From NCBI GenBank assembly GCA_018825725.1, contig JAHKBC010000200.1, forward strand, positions 1 to 8,508: 8,508 nucleotides of DNA. The letters run 5' to 3'. Below the pieces are notes generated by a model. That model was not told where the DNA came from, did no database searches, and saw only the letters and a list, made by a program, of their open reading frames with translations. Position numbers and translations under genes: made by a program. This document shows positions 1 through 6,954 of this stretch, piece by piece (position 1 is the first letter of the stretch; each line of letters begins with the position of its first letter). The DNA is from Candidatus Omnitrophota bacterium. Its GTDB lineage: Bacteria > Omnitrophota > Gorgyraeia > Gygaellales > Profunditerraquicolaceae.

Positions 1-2
1 AA

Positions 3-263
3 GAAGAAGAGATTATAATAAATAAAGAACGTAAGCACTATAAATTTATAAAAATCTACACTACTCCGAAACTGGCTGAGATTTCGTTTATCAAATCAAT
101 TTTTCAAAATCAGGATATACCTTATTACATTAAGGGGGAGAATTTCGGTACGCTTTACGGCCCTGCCTACGGATTATCTTCTATGGATATAATGGTTAGA
201 GAGGATGATGCTATAGAAGCTAAGGGGTTATTGAAGGATTTTATTGTTCCGCCAAGAGATTAA
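3..263 (+). CDS. DUF2007-like small protein, C-terminal part (5' end outside window)
   Basis: An open frame enters from the left edge and ends at TAA 261-263. It has no ATG, GTG or TTG before the conserved part, so the true start lies upstream of the window. The 86 visible residues carry the pattern of the DUF2007 (putative signal-transducing) family: a first strand with KIYTTPKLAE, a helix (ISFIKSIFQNQ), then DIPYYIKGENFG, a GPAYG loop, MDIMVREDD and a helix AIEAKGLLKDF. Family members are small cytosolic ferredoxin-like folds, often a stand-alone domain of about 70-90 residues, with no firmly known activity. The lysine/glutamate-rich stretch before KIYTT may be an N-terminal extension or linker. 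The family call rests on pattern recognition and is fairly good; no function can be assigned. Confidence 0.6.
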   Translation, partial: EEEIIINKERKHYKFIKIYTTPKLAEISFIKSIFQNQDIPYYIKGENFGTLYGPAYGLSSMDIMVREDDAIEAKGLLKDFIVPPRD

Positions 264-404
264 AGAAAGATTAAGATGGGCAGCGCAGGGATAAAAAATT
301 CAAAAGGGGGCCTCTTTTCGTACAAAAGAAATTGAGGATATTAGAAGGTTTATAGAATAAGTTATATAGGCATCTTCTGATATTTAATATGTTATCAATT
401 CAAT
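264..404 (+). other. Intergenic gap with possible decayed short reading frame
   Basis: No intact gene is evident. One frame, overlapping the end of the upstream gene, reads protein-like (FRQEIKERLRWAAQG, then a stop at 292-294). The same frame after that stop reads KGASFRTKEIEDIRRFIE and ends at TAA 358-360. Two compensating single-base changes, near the G runs at 288-290 and 306-310, would join them into one amphipathic peptide. This could be a gene remnant, a frameshifted small gene or chance. The last 45 bases are AT-rich and may hold the promoter of the next gene, but I see no convincing -35/-10 pair. Confidence 0.25.
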
Positions 405-623
405 ATGATGCAGGAATTAGGCAAGGTGCTGATAATCTTTGGGGCTATACTAATTTTCGCTGGGCTGCTATTGATTTTTGCCAATAAGGTTCCTTTTGTC
501 GGCAGGCTTCCCGGGGATATTCTGATACAAAAGAAGACCCTGACTTTTTATTTTCCACTTACCACTTCCATAATAATAAGCATTATTCTTTCCCTGGTTC
601 TCTGGTTATGGTCTCGACGCTAG
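405..623 (+). CDS. DUF2905 family small membrane protein
   Basis: A 72-residue protein with two hydrophobic helices, at about residues 7-27 and 50-69. They are separated by a conserved polar loop whose core PFVGRLPGDI and following TLTFYFPLTT are the hallmark of DUF2905. The family is widespread in bacteria, sits in the inner membrane and has no established function. Length is normal for the family. The start is either ATG 405 or the adjacent ATG 408; family members usually begin MQ-x-LGK, which favours 408. No clear Shine-Dalgarno sequence precedes it. The 3' end overlaps the next gene by 16 bases, so the two are probably translationally coupled and co-transcribed. Confidence 0.85.
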   Translation: MMQELGKVLIIFGAILIFAGLLLIFANKVPFVGRLPGDILIQKKTLTFYFPLTTSIIISIILSLVLWLWSRR

Positions 624-1777
624 CAAAAAGATTGTATAGATTAAAAAAGCAGATTTTAGAGATATGTATATTGCTGATTCTGACTTTATCTTTTTTAGTA
701 GCTAATAATTGTTTTGGCGCTAACCTCAAGTATATCCGGGTGTTGATATTCAAAGATGTTTCTTCCCTGAATGTTAGGATCGACGGCTTTTACGAAGTCC
801 GGGATATAAAGCACCAGACTTTATACCGCGGTAAGAATCTAAGCGCTACAATAACGGTATCCCGGGGTAAAATATCGATGGGTAAGGCGATCTTTAATAA
901 TGACAGGTTGATTATCCGGGCAGATGATCCCCAGGTGGTCATGGTCAACGGAAAGAAATTCAGAGGAGATATTTGCCTGGTGCGCAGTAATTCCCTTTTG
1001 AAAGCGGTTAATTATATTGAGCTTGAAGATTACGTAAAAGGTGTTTTAATTCACGAGGCCTCGCATTACTGGCCCTTAGAAGCTCTCAAGGCGCTGGCAG
1101 TTGTCTGCCGCAGTTTTGCCCTCTACCAGGCAGAAGAAAGATCTTCACAGGATTATGATTTAAGCAGTGATATCTATTCCCAGGTTTACGGCGGTAAATC
1201 CGGAGAACGCTACCGCCTGAATCAGGCAGTGGATAGTACTAAATCCCAGGTTCTGGTGTATAAGGGTAAGGTTTTGCCGGCTTTTCATCATGCTACCTGC
1301 GGCGGAGCCACTGAAGACGCGGCTATACTCTGGAATATTGATATCCTTCCTTTAAAAGGAGTGGTTTGCGGTTTTTGTCAGGATTCCCCGCATTTTAACT
1401 GGCATTTGGTTTTAAACAGGGCCGAGGTAAGAAAAAAACTCTCTGACGGCGGATATAAAACGCAGGATATTCAGGATATTGTTATTTTGAGCAAGACTAA
1501 TTCCGGCCGGGTAAAAGATATGAGTATTGTTTTTGCAAGCGGGAACCTGAATATATCTGCCAAAGACTTCCGCAATACTATCGGGCCGAATTCAATTAGA
1601 AGCGCTAACTTTAAATTGCGCTTTGAAGGAGAGGATATTGTTTTTGAAGGCATAGGTTGGGGCCATGGAGTAGGTTTTTGCCAATGGGGCGCTTATTTTA
1701 TGGCTAAAGAGGATTATAATTTCCACCAAATCCTGGAGCATTATTATCCCGGCTCGAAGATAGAAATAAGAAGTTAA
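608..1777 (+). CDS. SpoIID/LytB-domain exported peptidoglycan lytic protein
   Basis: A 389-residue protein of the SpoIID/LytB family, lytic transglycosylases that cut peptidoglycan glycan strands lacking stem peptides. A basic N-terminus (AKRLYRLKK) and a hydrophobic core at residues 17-32 form a signal peptide, probably cleaved after FGA at about 38, placing it in the periplasm. The SpoIID domain starts near 135: YIELEDYVKGVLIHE (E150 matches the proposed catalytic glutamate position), WPLEALKALAVVCRSFALY (155-173), SDIYSQVYGG (187-196), FHHATCGGATE (226-236) and C-terminal GWGHGVGFCQWGA (350-362). H228, C231, C254 and C257 are candidate metal ligands, since clostridial SpoIID binds zinc in this area. 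No amidase domain is fused. With no sporulation genes nearby, a role in vegetative wall remodelling or division is more likely than sporulation. It overlaps the upstream gene; the queA start follows 16 bases after its stop. Confidence 0.88.
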   Translation: MVSTLAKRLYRLKKQILEICILLILTLSFLVANNCFGANLKYIRVLIFKDVSSLNVRIDGFYEVRDIKHQTLYRGKNLSATITVSRGKISMGKAIFNNDRLIIRADDPQVVMVNGKKFRGDICLVRSNSLLKAVNYIELEDYVKGVLIHEASHYWPLEALKALAVVCRSFALYQAEERSSQDYDLSSDIYSQVYGGKSGERYRLNQAVDSTKSQVLVYKGKVLPAFHHATCGGATEDAAILWNIDILPLKGVVCGFCQDSPHFNWHLVLNRAEVRKKLSDGGYKTQDIQDIVILSKTNSGRVKDMSIVFASGNLNISAKDFRNTIGPNSIRSANFKLRFEGEDIVFEGIGWGHGVGFCQWGAYFMAKEDYNFHQILEHYYPGSKIEIRS

Positions 1778-1793
1778 TGAAAATTATTTTTGT

Positions 1794-2780
1794 ATGTTAA
1801 AGTTAAGTGATTTTGATTATTATTTACCCAAGGAACTAATTGCCCAGTATCCGTTAAAAGAGAGGGAGAAAGCGCGGTTATTGGTTTTGGACCGCAAGAA
1901 AAAAAGCTTAAGCCACCGTTCTTTTAGCGATATTGCCGAGTATCTTTCTTCAGGCGATCTTTTGGTTTTGAATGATACCCGGGTTTTGCCCTGCCGGATA
2001 ATCGGCAAGAGAATTACCGGAGGCAAGGTCGAGGTTCTCTTGTTGGCTAAAGAAGAAGCTTCGAAATTCAATTGTTTAATCCGTCCGGCCAGGGTTAAGT
2101 TGCATGAAAGAATAATTTTTAATGGCGGGGATTTATGGTGCGATGTCAGCGGGAAGAACCAGGTGACATTCTCAACCTGCGATACATCGAGTATCTATAA
2201 GTTAGGCAGAGTTCCTCTTCCGCCGTATATTAAAAGAGAGAGCGAAGAGTCCGATAATGTTTATTACCAGACCGTCTACGCCAAAAAAGACGGGTCAATT
2301 GCTTCGCCTACCGCGGGTTTGCATTTTACCCGGGATCTTTTGCATGGTATTTCTGACAAAGTCAATATCGCTTACATAACCCTGCATATCAGTTATTCGA
2401 CTTTTAAGCCGGTAAAGGCTGCGGATATAACGGAACATAAAATGGATAAAGAGTTTTATCATATAGATGAAATAACCCGGGACCTGCTGCATAAGACTCA
2501 CGATAGCGGAAAGAAGATATTCGGTGTCGGAACAACTTCTACGCGGGCCCTGGAATCCTATAGCCTGGGAGAAGCCGGATCAACAGATCTTTTTATTTAT
2601 CCGGGATTCCAATTTAAGATGGTTGACCATCTGATTACTAATTTCCATCTGCCGAAAACCAGCCTTTTTATGTTAGCCTGTGCTTTTGCCGGAACAGAAC
2701 TTATAAAGATGGCCTACCAGGAGGCAGTGAAAGAAAAATATAGGTTTTACAGTTACGGCGACGCCATGCTGATAATATAG
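1794..2780 (+). CDS. queA: S-adenosylmethionine:tRNA ribosyltransferase-isomerase
   Basis: QueA transfers and isomerises the ribosyl group of S-adenosylmethionine onto 7-aminomethyl-7-deazaguanine at position 34 of tRNA, giving epoxyqueuosine. The 328-residue product shows the family order: N-terminal LSDFDYYLPKELIAQYPL, LVLNDTRVLP (57-66), PLPPYI (141-146), YQTVYAKKDGSIASPTAGLHFT (158-179), EHKMDKEFYHI (214-224), GVGTTSTRALES (244-255), the NFHLPKTSLFML stretch (283-294) and terminal FYSYGDAML. The length is slightly under the usual 340-350. The usual H-V-G-x-G-T-F loop reads HISYSTF (198-204), with both glycines replaced by serine. ATG 1794 gives the canonical N-terminus, though no strong ribosome binding site is visible. 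It acts after Tgt, whose gene lies next but is separated by a repeat element that begins at the queA stop codon. Confidence 0.95.
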   Translation: MLKLSDFDYYLPKELIAQYPLKEREKARLLVLDRKKKSLSHRSFSDIAEYLSSGDLLVLNDTRVLPCRIIGKRITGGKVEVLLLAKEEASKFNCLIRPARVKLHERIIFNGGDLWCDVSGKNQVTFSTCDTSSIYKLGRVPLPPYIKRESEESDNVYYQTVYAKKDGSIASPTAGLHFTRDLLHGISDKVNIAYITLHISYSTFKPVKAADITEHKMDKEFYHIDEITRDLLHKTHDSGKKIFGVGTTSTRALESYSLGEAGSTDLFIYPGFQFKMVDHLITNFHLPKTSLFMLACAFAGTELIKMAYQEAVKEKYRFYSYGDAMLII

Positions 2781-3013
2781 CGAATCTGTTGTTTTGCTCG
2801 CTCAAAGTCGATTTTGCCCCATTAATTAAATTTAGGGGCATGCCAAAGTTCTTTCGCAATCTCGGTGGTTGCGGAACTTGCGCCTCGCGCTCTAGCGCAG
2901 AGTCGCTCAAACATCCTCGCCGTCCAAATGTTTGGCGCGTTTGGATTCCCTCGCTTGCGAAAGCGTGCCTTGGGCTAAAATCGACATTCACTCGCATAAA
3001 CACCAGATTTGCT
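2779..3013. repeat. Palindromic intergenic repeat element (MITE-like candidate)
   Basis: The ends are inverted repeats: 2779-2819 against 2972-3013 match at about 32 of 43 aligned positions, including AATCTG and GTCGATTTT. Inside are nested hairpins: GCCCC 2816-2820 with GGGGC 2835-2839; AAGTTC...CGCAA 2846-2859 with TTGCGGAACTT 2869-2879; a central stem GCGCT-CT-AGCGC 2887-2898, extended by CTC 2884-2886 with GAG 2900-2902; and CAAACAT 2908-2914 with ATGTTTG 2928-2934. CTTTCGCAA (2851-2859) is the exact reverse complement of 2955-2963. The centre of symmetry is near 2893-2896. GC is about 62% over 2881-2940, well above the flanking genes. TATAG occurs at 2776-2780 and 3015-3019, a candidate target duplication. 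It encodes no transposase, so it would be non-autonomous if mobile. Confidence 0.7.
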
Positions 3014-3049
3014 GTATAGGCAAGATGGTGGCATTCTCTATATTTATAT

Positions 3050-3055
3050 TATAAT
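3050..3055 (+). promoter_or_regulatory. Possible -10 box upstream of tgt
   Basis: A perfect TATAAT lies in the AT-rich tract (3033-3066) between the repeat element and tgt, 19 bases before the GTG start. The corresponding -35 area (around 3027-3032, GGTGGC) does not resemble TTGACA, so the call is weak. A promoter here would let tgt be transcribed independently of queA despite the structured element between them. Confidence 0.25.
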
Positions 3056-3062
3056 TAATTAA

Positions 3063-4250
<1,188 letters not shown>

Positions 4251-4260
4251 CTTACTAAAT

Positions 4261-4962
4261 ATGCGTATTGATATTATCACTATATTTCCCAAGATGTTTG
4301 AGCCGGTTTTAAATGAATCAATTATTAAGCGGGCTCAGGTTAAAGGTAAAGTTAAGATTTTTATCCATGATTTAAGGGATTATACCCTGGATAAACACAA
4401 AAAAGTGGATGACCGGCCATTTGGCGGTGGTTCCGGAATGGTTCTTTGCTCAGAGCCTATTTTTCGCGCAGTAGATAAAATCAGAGCCAAGAACCAGGAG
4501 TCAAGGGTTAAGAGCAAAGTAGTCTTACTTTGCCCGCAAGGAAGGAAGCTGGATCAGAAGATAGCAAAAAAATTAGCTAAACAAAAAAATCTGGTATTGA
4601 TTTGCGGGCATTATGAAGGAATAGACGAAAGAGTCAGAGAGGTTCTTGTTGACGAGGAGGTTTCTATCGGAGACTATGTTTTGACCGGTGGAGAGTTGCC
4701 GGCAATGGTCCTGGTGGATTGCCTGGTGCGCCTTATCCCGGGAGTCCTGGGTGATAAAAATTCCTTGAATTTTGAGTCATTTGAAGGTAATCTATTAGAA
4801 TATCCTCAATATACCCGTCCGGCTATTTATCGGGGGCAAAGGGTTCCGGATATTCTTTTATCCGGAAACCATCAAAAAATTGAGGAGTGGAGAAAGATAG
4901 AAGCAATTAAAAGGACCAGGTTGAAGCGCCCGGATTTATTAAAAAAAAGAAAGGGGAATTAA
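4261..4962 (+). CDS. trmD: tRNA (guanine-N1)-methyltransferase, G37-specific
   Basis: TrmD uses S-adenosylmethionine to make m1G37 next to the anticodon, preventing +1 frameshifts. The 233-residue protein is typical: [19 protein letters not shown] (3-21), [13 protein letters not shown] (50-62), [10 protein letters not shown] (116-125), the deep-knot cofactor segment [14 protein letters not shown] (135-148), [10 protein letters not shown] (155-164), [12 protein letters not shown] (181-192) and [13 protein letters not shown] (199-211). The catalytic aspartate of the EDSF motif (E. coli/H. influenzae D169) aligns with glutamate E172 in FESF, a conservative but notable change. ATG 4261 gives the canonical N-terminus without a visible Shine-Dalgarno sequence. 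It lies four bases from rplS, the common trmD-rplS pairing; rpsP and rimM, which often precede it, are absent and tgt stands there instead. Confidence 0.95.
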   Translation: MRIDIITIFPKMFEPVLNESIIKRAQVKGKVKIFIHDLRDYTLDKHKKVDDRPFGGGSGMVLCSEPIFRAVDKIRAKNQESRVKSKVVLLCPQGRKLDQKIAKKLAKQKNLVLICGHYEGIDERVREVLVDEEVSIGDYVLTGGELPAMVLVDCLVRLIPGVLGDKNSLNFESFEGNLLEYPQYTRPAIYRGQRVPDILLSGNHQKIEEWRKIEAIKRTRLKRPDLLKKRKGN

Positions 4963-4966
4963 AAAA

Positions 4967-5314
4967 ATGGATAAGATGAAATTAGTTGAACTTAAATGCA
5001 TAAAAAAAGATCATCCCGTTTTTGTCGTTGGGGATACGATCAAAGTAATGACTAGAATTCCCGAAGGCGACAAAATAAGGCTGCACCCTTTTGAAGGCAT
5101 TGTAATTGCCAGAAAGGAAGCCGGAGCGCGCACCGCTTTTACAATGAGAAAGATCTCTTACGGCGAGGGCATTGAGCGCAATTTTCCCTTGTATTCTCCT
5201 GCTATCGAGCGTATTGAAGTAATCAAAAAAGGTAAAGTTAGAAGGGCTAAGATTTTTTATCTCAGGTCGCGTATAGGTAAGCGCGCAACAAAGGTTGAAA
5301 CCAGGGAAGATTAA
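4967..5314 (+). CDS. rplS: 50S ribosomal protein L19
   Basis: Ribosomal protein L19 lies at the interface of the large and small subunits. The 115-residue product has the expected length and conserved body: VGDTIKVMTRIPEG (21-34), HPFEGIVIARK (41-51), FTMRKISYGEGIERNFPL (58-75), SPAIERIEVIKKGKVRRAK (77-95) and YLRSRIGKRA (98-107). It starts four bases after trmD; AAGGGG at 4951-4956, inside the trmD end, is a reasonable ribosome binding site 10 bases before ATG 4967 and one of the clearer ones in this window. A second in-frame ATG lies at 4976, but the upstream one has the better spacing. Co-transcription with trmD is likely. Confidence 0.96.
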   Translation: MDKMKLVELKCIKKDHPVFVVGDTIKVMTRIPEGDKIRLHPFEGIVIARKEAGARTAFTMRKISYGEGIERNFPLYSPAIERIEVIKKGKVRRAKIFYLRSRIGKRATKVETRED

Positions 5315-5401
5315 ATTCAGTAACCAGTAATTAAAGCATAGTTAATTAGCGTGAAGTAATACAAAGGGTATAAAAAAACTAAAATTATAAGTTGCTGAGA
5401 A
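5315..5401 (+). other. AT-rich spacer between rplS and rnhB
   Basis: An 87-base non-coding gap, the longest after trmD. It holds a 7-base A/T-only inverted repeat, TAATTAA 5328-5334 with TTAATTA 5342-5348, and TATAAA at 5370-5375 as a possible -10 box with only a poor -35 match (TTAGCG, 5347-5352). No intrinsic terminator with a GC stem and T-run is visible, so transcription may simply continue from rplS into rnhB. Confidence 0.3.
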
Positions 5402-6019
5402 ATGTTGTATTATGAAAATCGGCTAAGGAAAAAAGGTTACAAGGTAATTATTGGAGTGGATGAGGTAGGTAGGGGCCCTCTTGCGGGCCCGGTAGTAGCT
5501 GCGGCGGTAAGCCTTAAATCTTTTGCCTTTAAGAGTCGTATTGATGATTCCAAAAAGCTCTCTGCCCGACAAAGAGAAGAGGCTTTTTTAGAGATAATCA
5601 CTAATTCAGTATTCGGTATCGGCATGGTTAGTGAAAAGGTTATTGATAGGATAAATATTCTGGAGGCGACTAAAATAGCCATGCAGGAGGCAATCCGTAA
5701 GCTTACCTGGAAGTTAAAAAAGAACGATCTAAAAAGCGCGCACGTGATTGTAGATGGCAATATATCGCTTAAGATAGATTTGCCTCTTCAGTGTATTATT
5801 AAAGGCGATACCTTGTCTAAGTCAATAGCTTCGGCATCTATTCTGGCCAAGGTTATCAGGGATAGGATAATGTCGGCTTACGATAGATTATACCCTGAAT
5901 ACGGATTTGCCCGGCATAAAGGTTATCCGACGCTGGCGCACAGAAAGATAGTAGAAAAAACCGGGCCGTGCCCGATTCATCGCAGGAGTTTTATTAAGGC
6001 AGGCCGTTATGGTGGCTAA
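5402..6019 (+). CDS. rnhB: Ribonuclease HII
   Basis: RNase HII cuts the RNA strand of RNA-DNA hybrids and starts removal of single ribonucleotides from DNA. The 205-residue protein has the family's usual length and carries the metal-binding acidic residues: D20 and E21 in GVDEVGRGPLAGPV (18-31), D118 in VIVDGN, and D136 in IIKGDTLSKSIASASILAKV (132-151). G23-R24-G25 is the GRG motif that recognises the ribonucleotide junction. Further marks are DSKKLS (49-54), YPEYGFARHKGYPT (164-177) and C-terminal HRRSF. ATG 5402 lies just before the conserved core and no better upstream start is seen. It follows rplS as in many bacteria and overlaps yraN by 11 bases. Confidence 0.95.
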   Translation: MLYYENRLRKKGYKVIIGVDEVGRGPLAGPVVAAAVSLKSFAFKSRIDDSKKLSARQREEAFLEIITNSVFGIGMVSEKVIDRINILEATKIAMQEAIRKLTWKLKKNDLKSAHVIVDGNISLKIDLPLQCIIKGDTLSKSIASASILAKVIRDRIMSAYDRLYPEYGFARHKGYPTLAHRKIVEKTGPCPIHRRSFIKAGRYGG

Positions 6020-6389
6020 TAATCGGTCTTTAGGCAGGAGTGCCGAAGCCCTGGCTGAAGAGTTTCTAAAAAATAACGGTTATAGAATACTGGAGAAAAA
6101 TTTCCGCACTTCTTCTGGTGAGCTTGATATTATTGCTACGGATAAAGGGGTTATTTGTTTTGTGGAAGTCAAAGCGCGGCGTTCAGACAGGTTTGGGCTT
6201 CCCGAAGAGGCAGTGGGAATTAGTAAGCAGGCCAGGATAAGCCGGCAGGCCCTGGTATATCTTAAGAAAAAAAAGCTTCTTGATAAAAGATCAAGATTTG
6301 ACGTAGTCAGCCTTTTATATAGCGAAGAGGGGCCCGTATTAAAACTTATTAAAGATGCTTTTAGTTTAATCGGTGATTACTATATCTAG
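6009..6389 (+). CDS. yraN: YraN/UPF0102 family nuclease-fold protein
   Basis: A 126-residue member of the UPF0102/YraN family, small proteins with a restriction-endonuclease-like fold. It shows LGRSAEALAEEFLKNNGYRILEKNFR (8-33), SGELDIIA (36-43) with E38 and D40, and FVEVKARR (51-58) with E53 and K55. Together these form the D-(x)n-ExK type metal site seen in this fold. Nuclease activity has been proposed but the cellular role is not settled. Family genes are very commonly placed directly after rnhB, as here. ATG 6009 overlaps the end of rnhB by 11 bases, indicating translational coupling; AGGAG does not precede it. Confidence 0.93.
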   Translation: MVANNRSLGRSAEALAEEFLKNNGYRILEKNFRTSSGELDIIATDKGVICFVEVKARRSDRFGLPEEAVGISKQARISRQALVYLKKKKLLDKRSRFDVVSLLYSEEGPVLKLIKDAFSLIGDYYI

Positions 6390-6393
6390 TAGA

Positions 6394-6954
6394 ATGTATA
6401 TCCATAATAGCGTTAATAAATATATTCGGGATTTAGGCGCCAAAAAAGCTACTCCCGGCGGCGGTTCAGCAGCAGCCCTTTGCTCTAGCCTTGGCGCGTC
6501 CCTGGTTTGCATGGTTATAAATTTTTCGTTAGGTAAACCTGGCTATGAGAAGTACCGCCCGATCCTTAAGAAGGCTTTAGTAAAATATATGTCTTTAAGT
6601 AAACAATTATTGCGGCTGGTGGATGAGGATGTTGCCGCATACAAAAGTAAAAACTTAACCCGGTCGCTGGCTGTGCCAGCCAAGGTGTGCTCTTTATGTT
6701 TTGAAGGCATACTTGGAGCTACAGAATTAATCGATAAGACTAATCCTATGTTGATAAGTGATTTAGGAATCGCTTTGGAATTATTCGCAGCCGGATTTAA
6801 AAGCGGGTATTATAATGTTGAGATAAATATTCGTTTTTTGCATGATACCTCCAAAAAGAGAAAGCTGGAGAAAGAGTTAGAAAACAAGTGGAAGATTATA
6901 AAGAATACCAAACTTATTACGGAGGCCAGAATTGGCAAAATTATTAGAAGGTAG
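6394..6954 (+). CDS. fchA: Methenyltetrahydrofolate cyclohydrolase (FTCD_C family)
   Basis: Belongs to the formiminotransferase-cyclodeaminase C-terminal family, which includes the FchA enzymes of acetogens that interconvert 10-formyl-THF and 5,10-methenyl-THF. From ATG 6394 it has 186 residues: KKATPGGGSAAALCSSLGASLVCMV (17-41) with the diagnostic PGGGSAAA loop, VDEDVAAY (76-83), SDLGIALELFAAGFKSGYYNVEINI (122-146) and LHDTSKK. It is shorter than the usual 200-210 residues; the missing part lies after DEDVAAY, where relatives have a longer klP-x-R helix segment (here only KSKNLTRSLAVP). GTG 6373 is in frame and would add seven residues and a 17-base overlap with yraN; ATG 6394 is preferred. 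It overlaps folD by 23 bases. Formimino-THF cyclodeaminase is the alternative, but the folD/metF context favours the cyclohydrolase. Confidence 0.85.
   Translation: MYIHNSVNKYIRDLGAKKATPGGGSAAALCSSLGASLVCMVINFSLGKPGYEKYRPILKKALVKYMSLSKQLLRLVDEDVAAYKSKNLTRSLAVPAKVCSLCFEGILGATELIDKTNPMLISDLGIALELFAAGFKSGYYNVEINIRFLHDTSKKRKLEKELENKWKIIKNTKLITEARIGKIIRR
6921..6925 (+). promoter_or_regulatory. Ribosome binding site deciding the folD TTG start
   Basis: GGAGG, a near-perfect Shine-Dalgarno sequence, lies inside the end of fchA, six bases before TTG 6932. It is the strongest such site in the window and supports the rare TTG start for folD, from which the reading begins with the canonical folD N-terminus. 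Confidence 0.7.

Noticed and set aside
2816..2839. GCCCC/GGGGC stem after queA as an intrinsic terminator
   Set aside because: The loop is 14 AT-rich bases and no T-run follows the stem; it is better explained as part of the repeat element.
2701..3003. Open frame of 100 codons on the minus strand over the same element
   Set aside because: It extends into queA antisense, has no family-like motif and is explained by GC-rich repeat sequence with few stops.
2789..3019. Open frame of 76 codons on the plus strand in the queA-tgt gap
   Set aside because: It lies inside the palindromic element, its translation has no recognisable fold, and VDFAP near its start is mirrored as VDFSP on the other strand, as expected from inverted ends rather than a gene.
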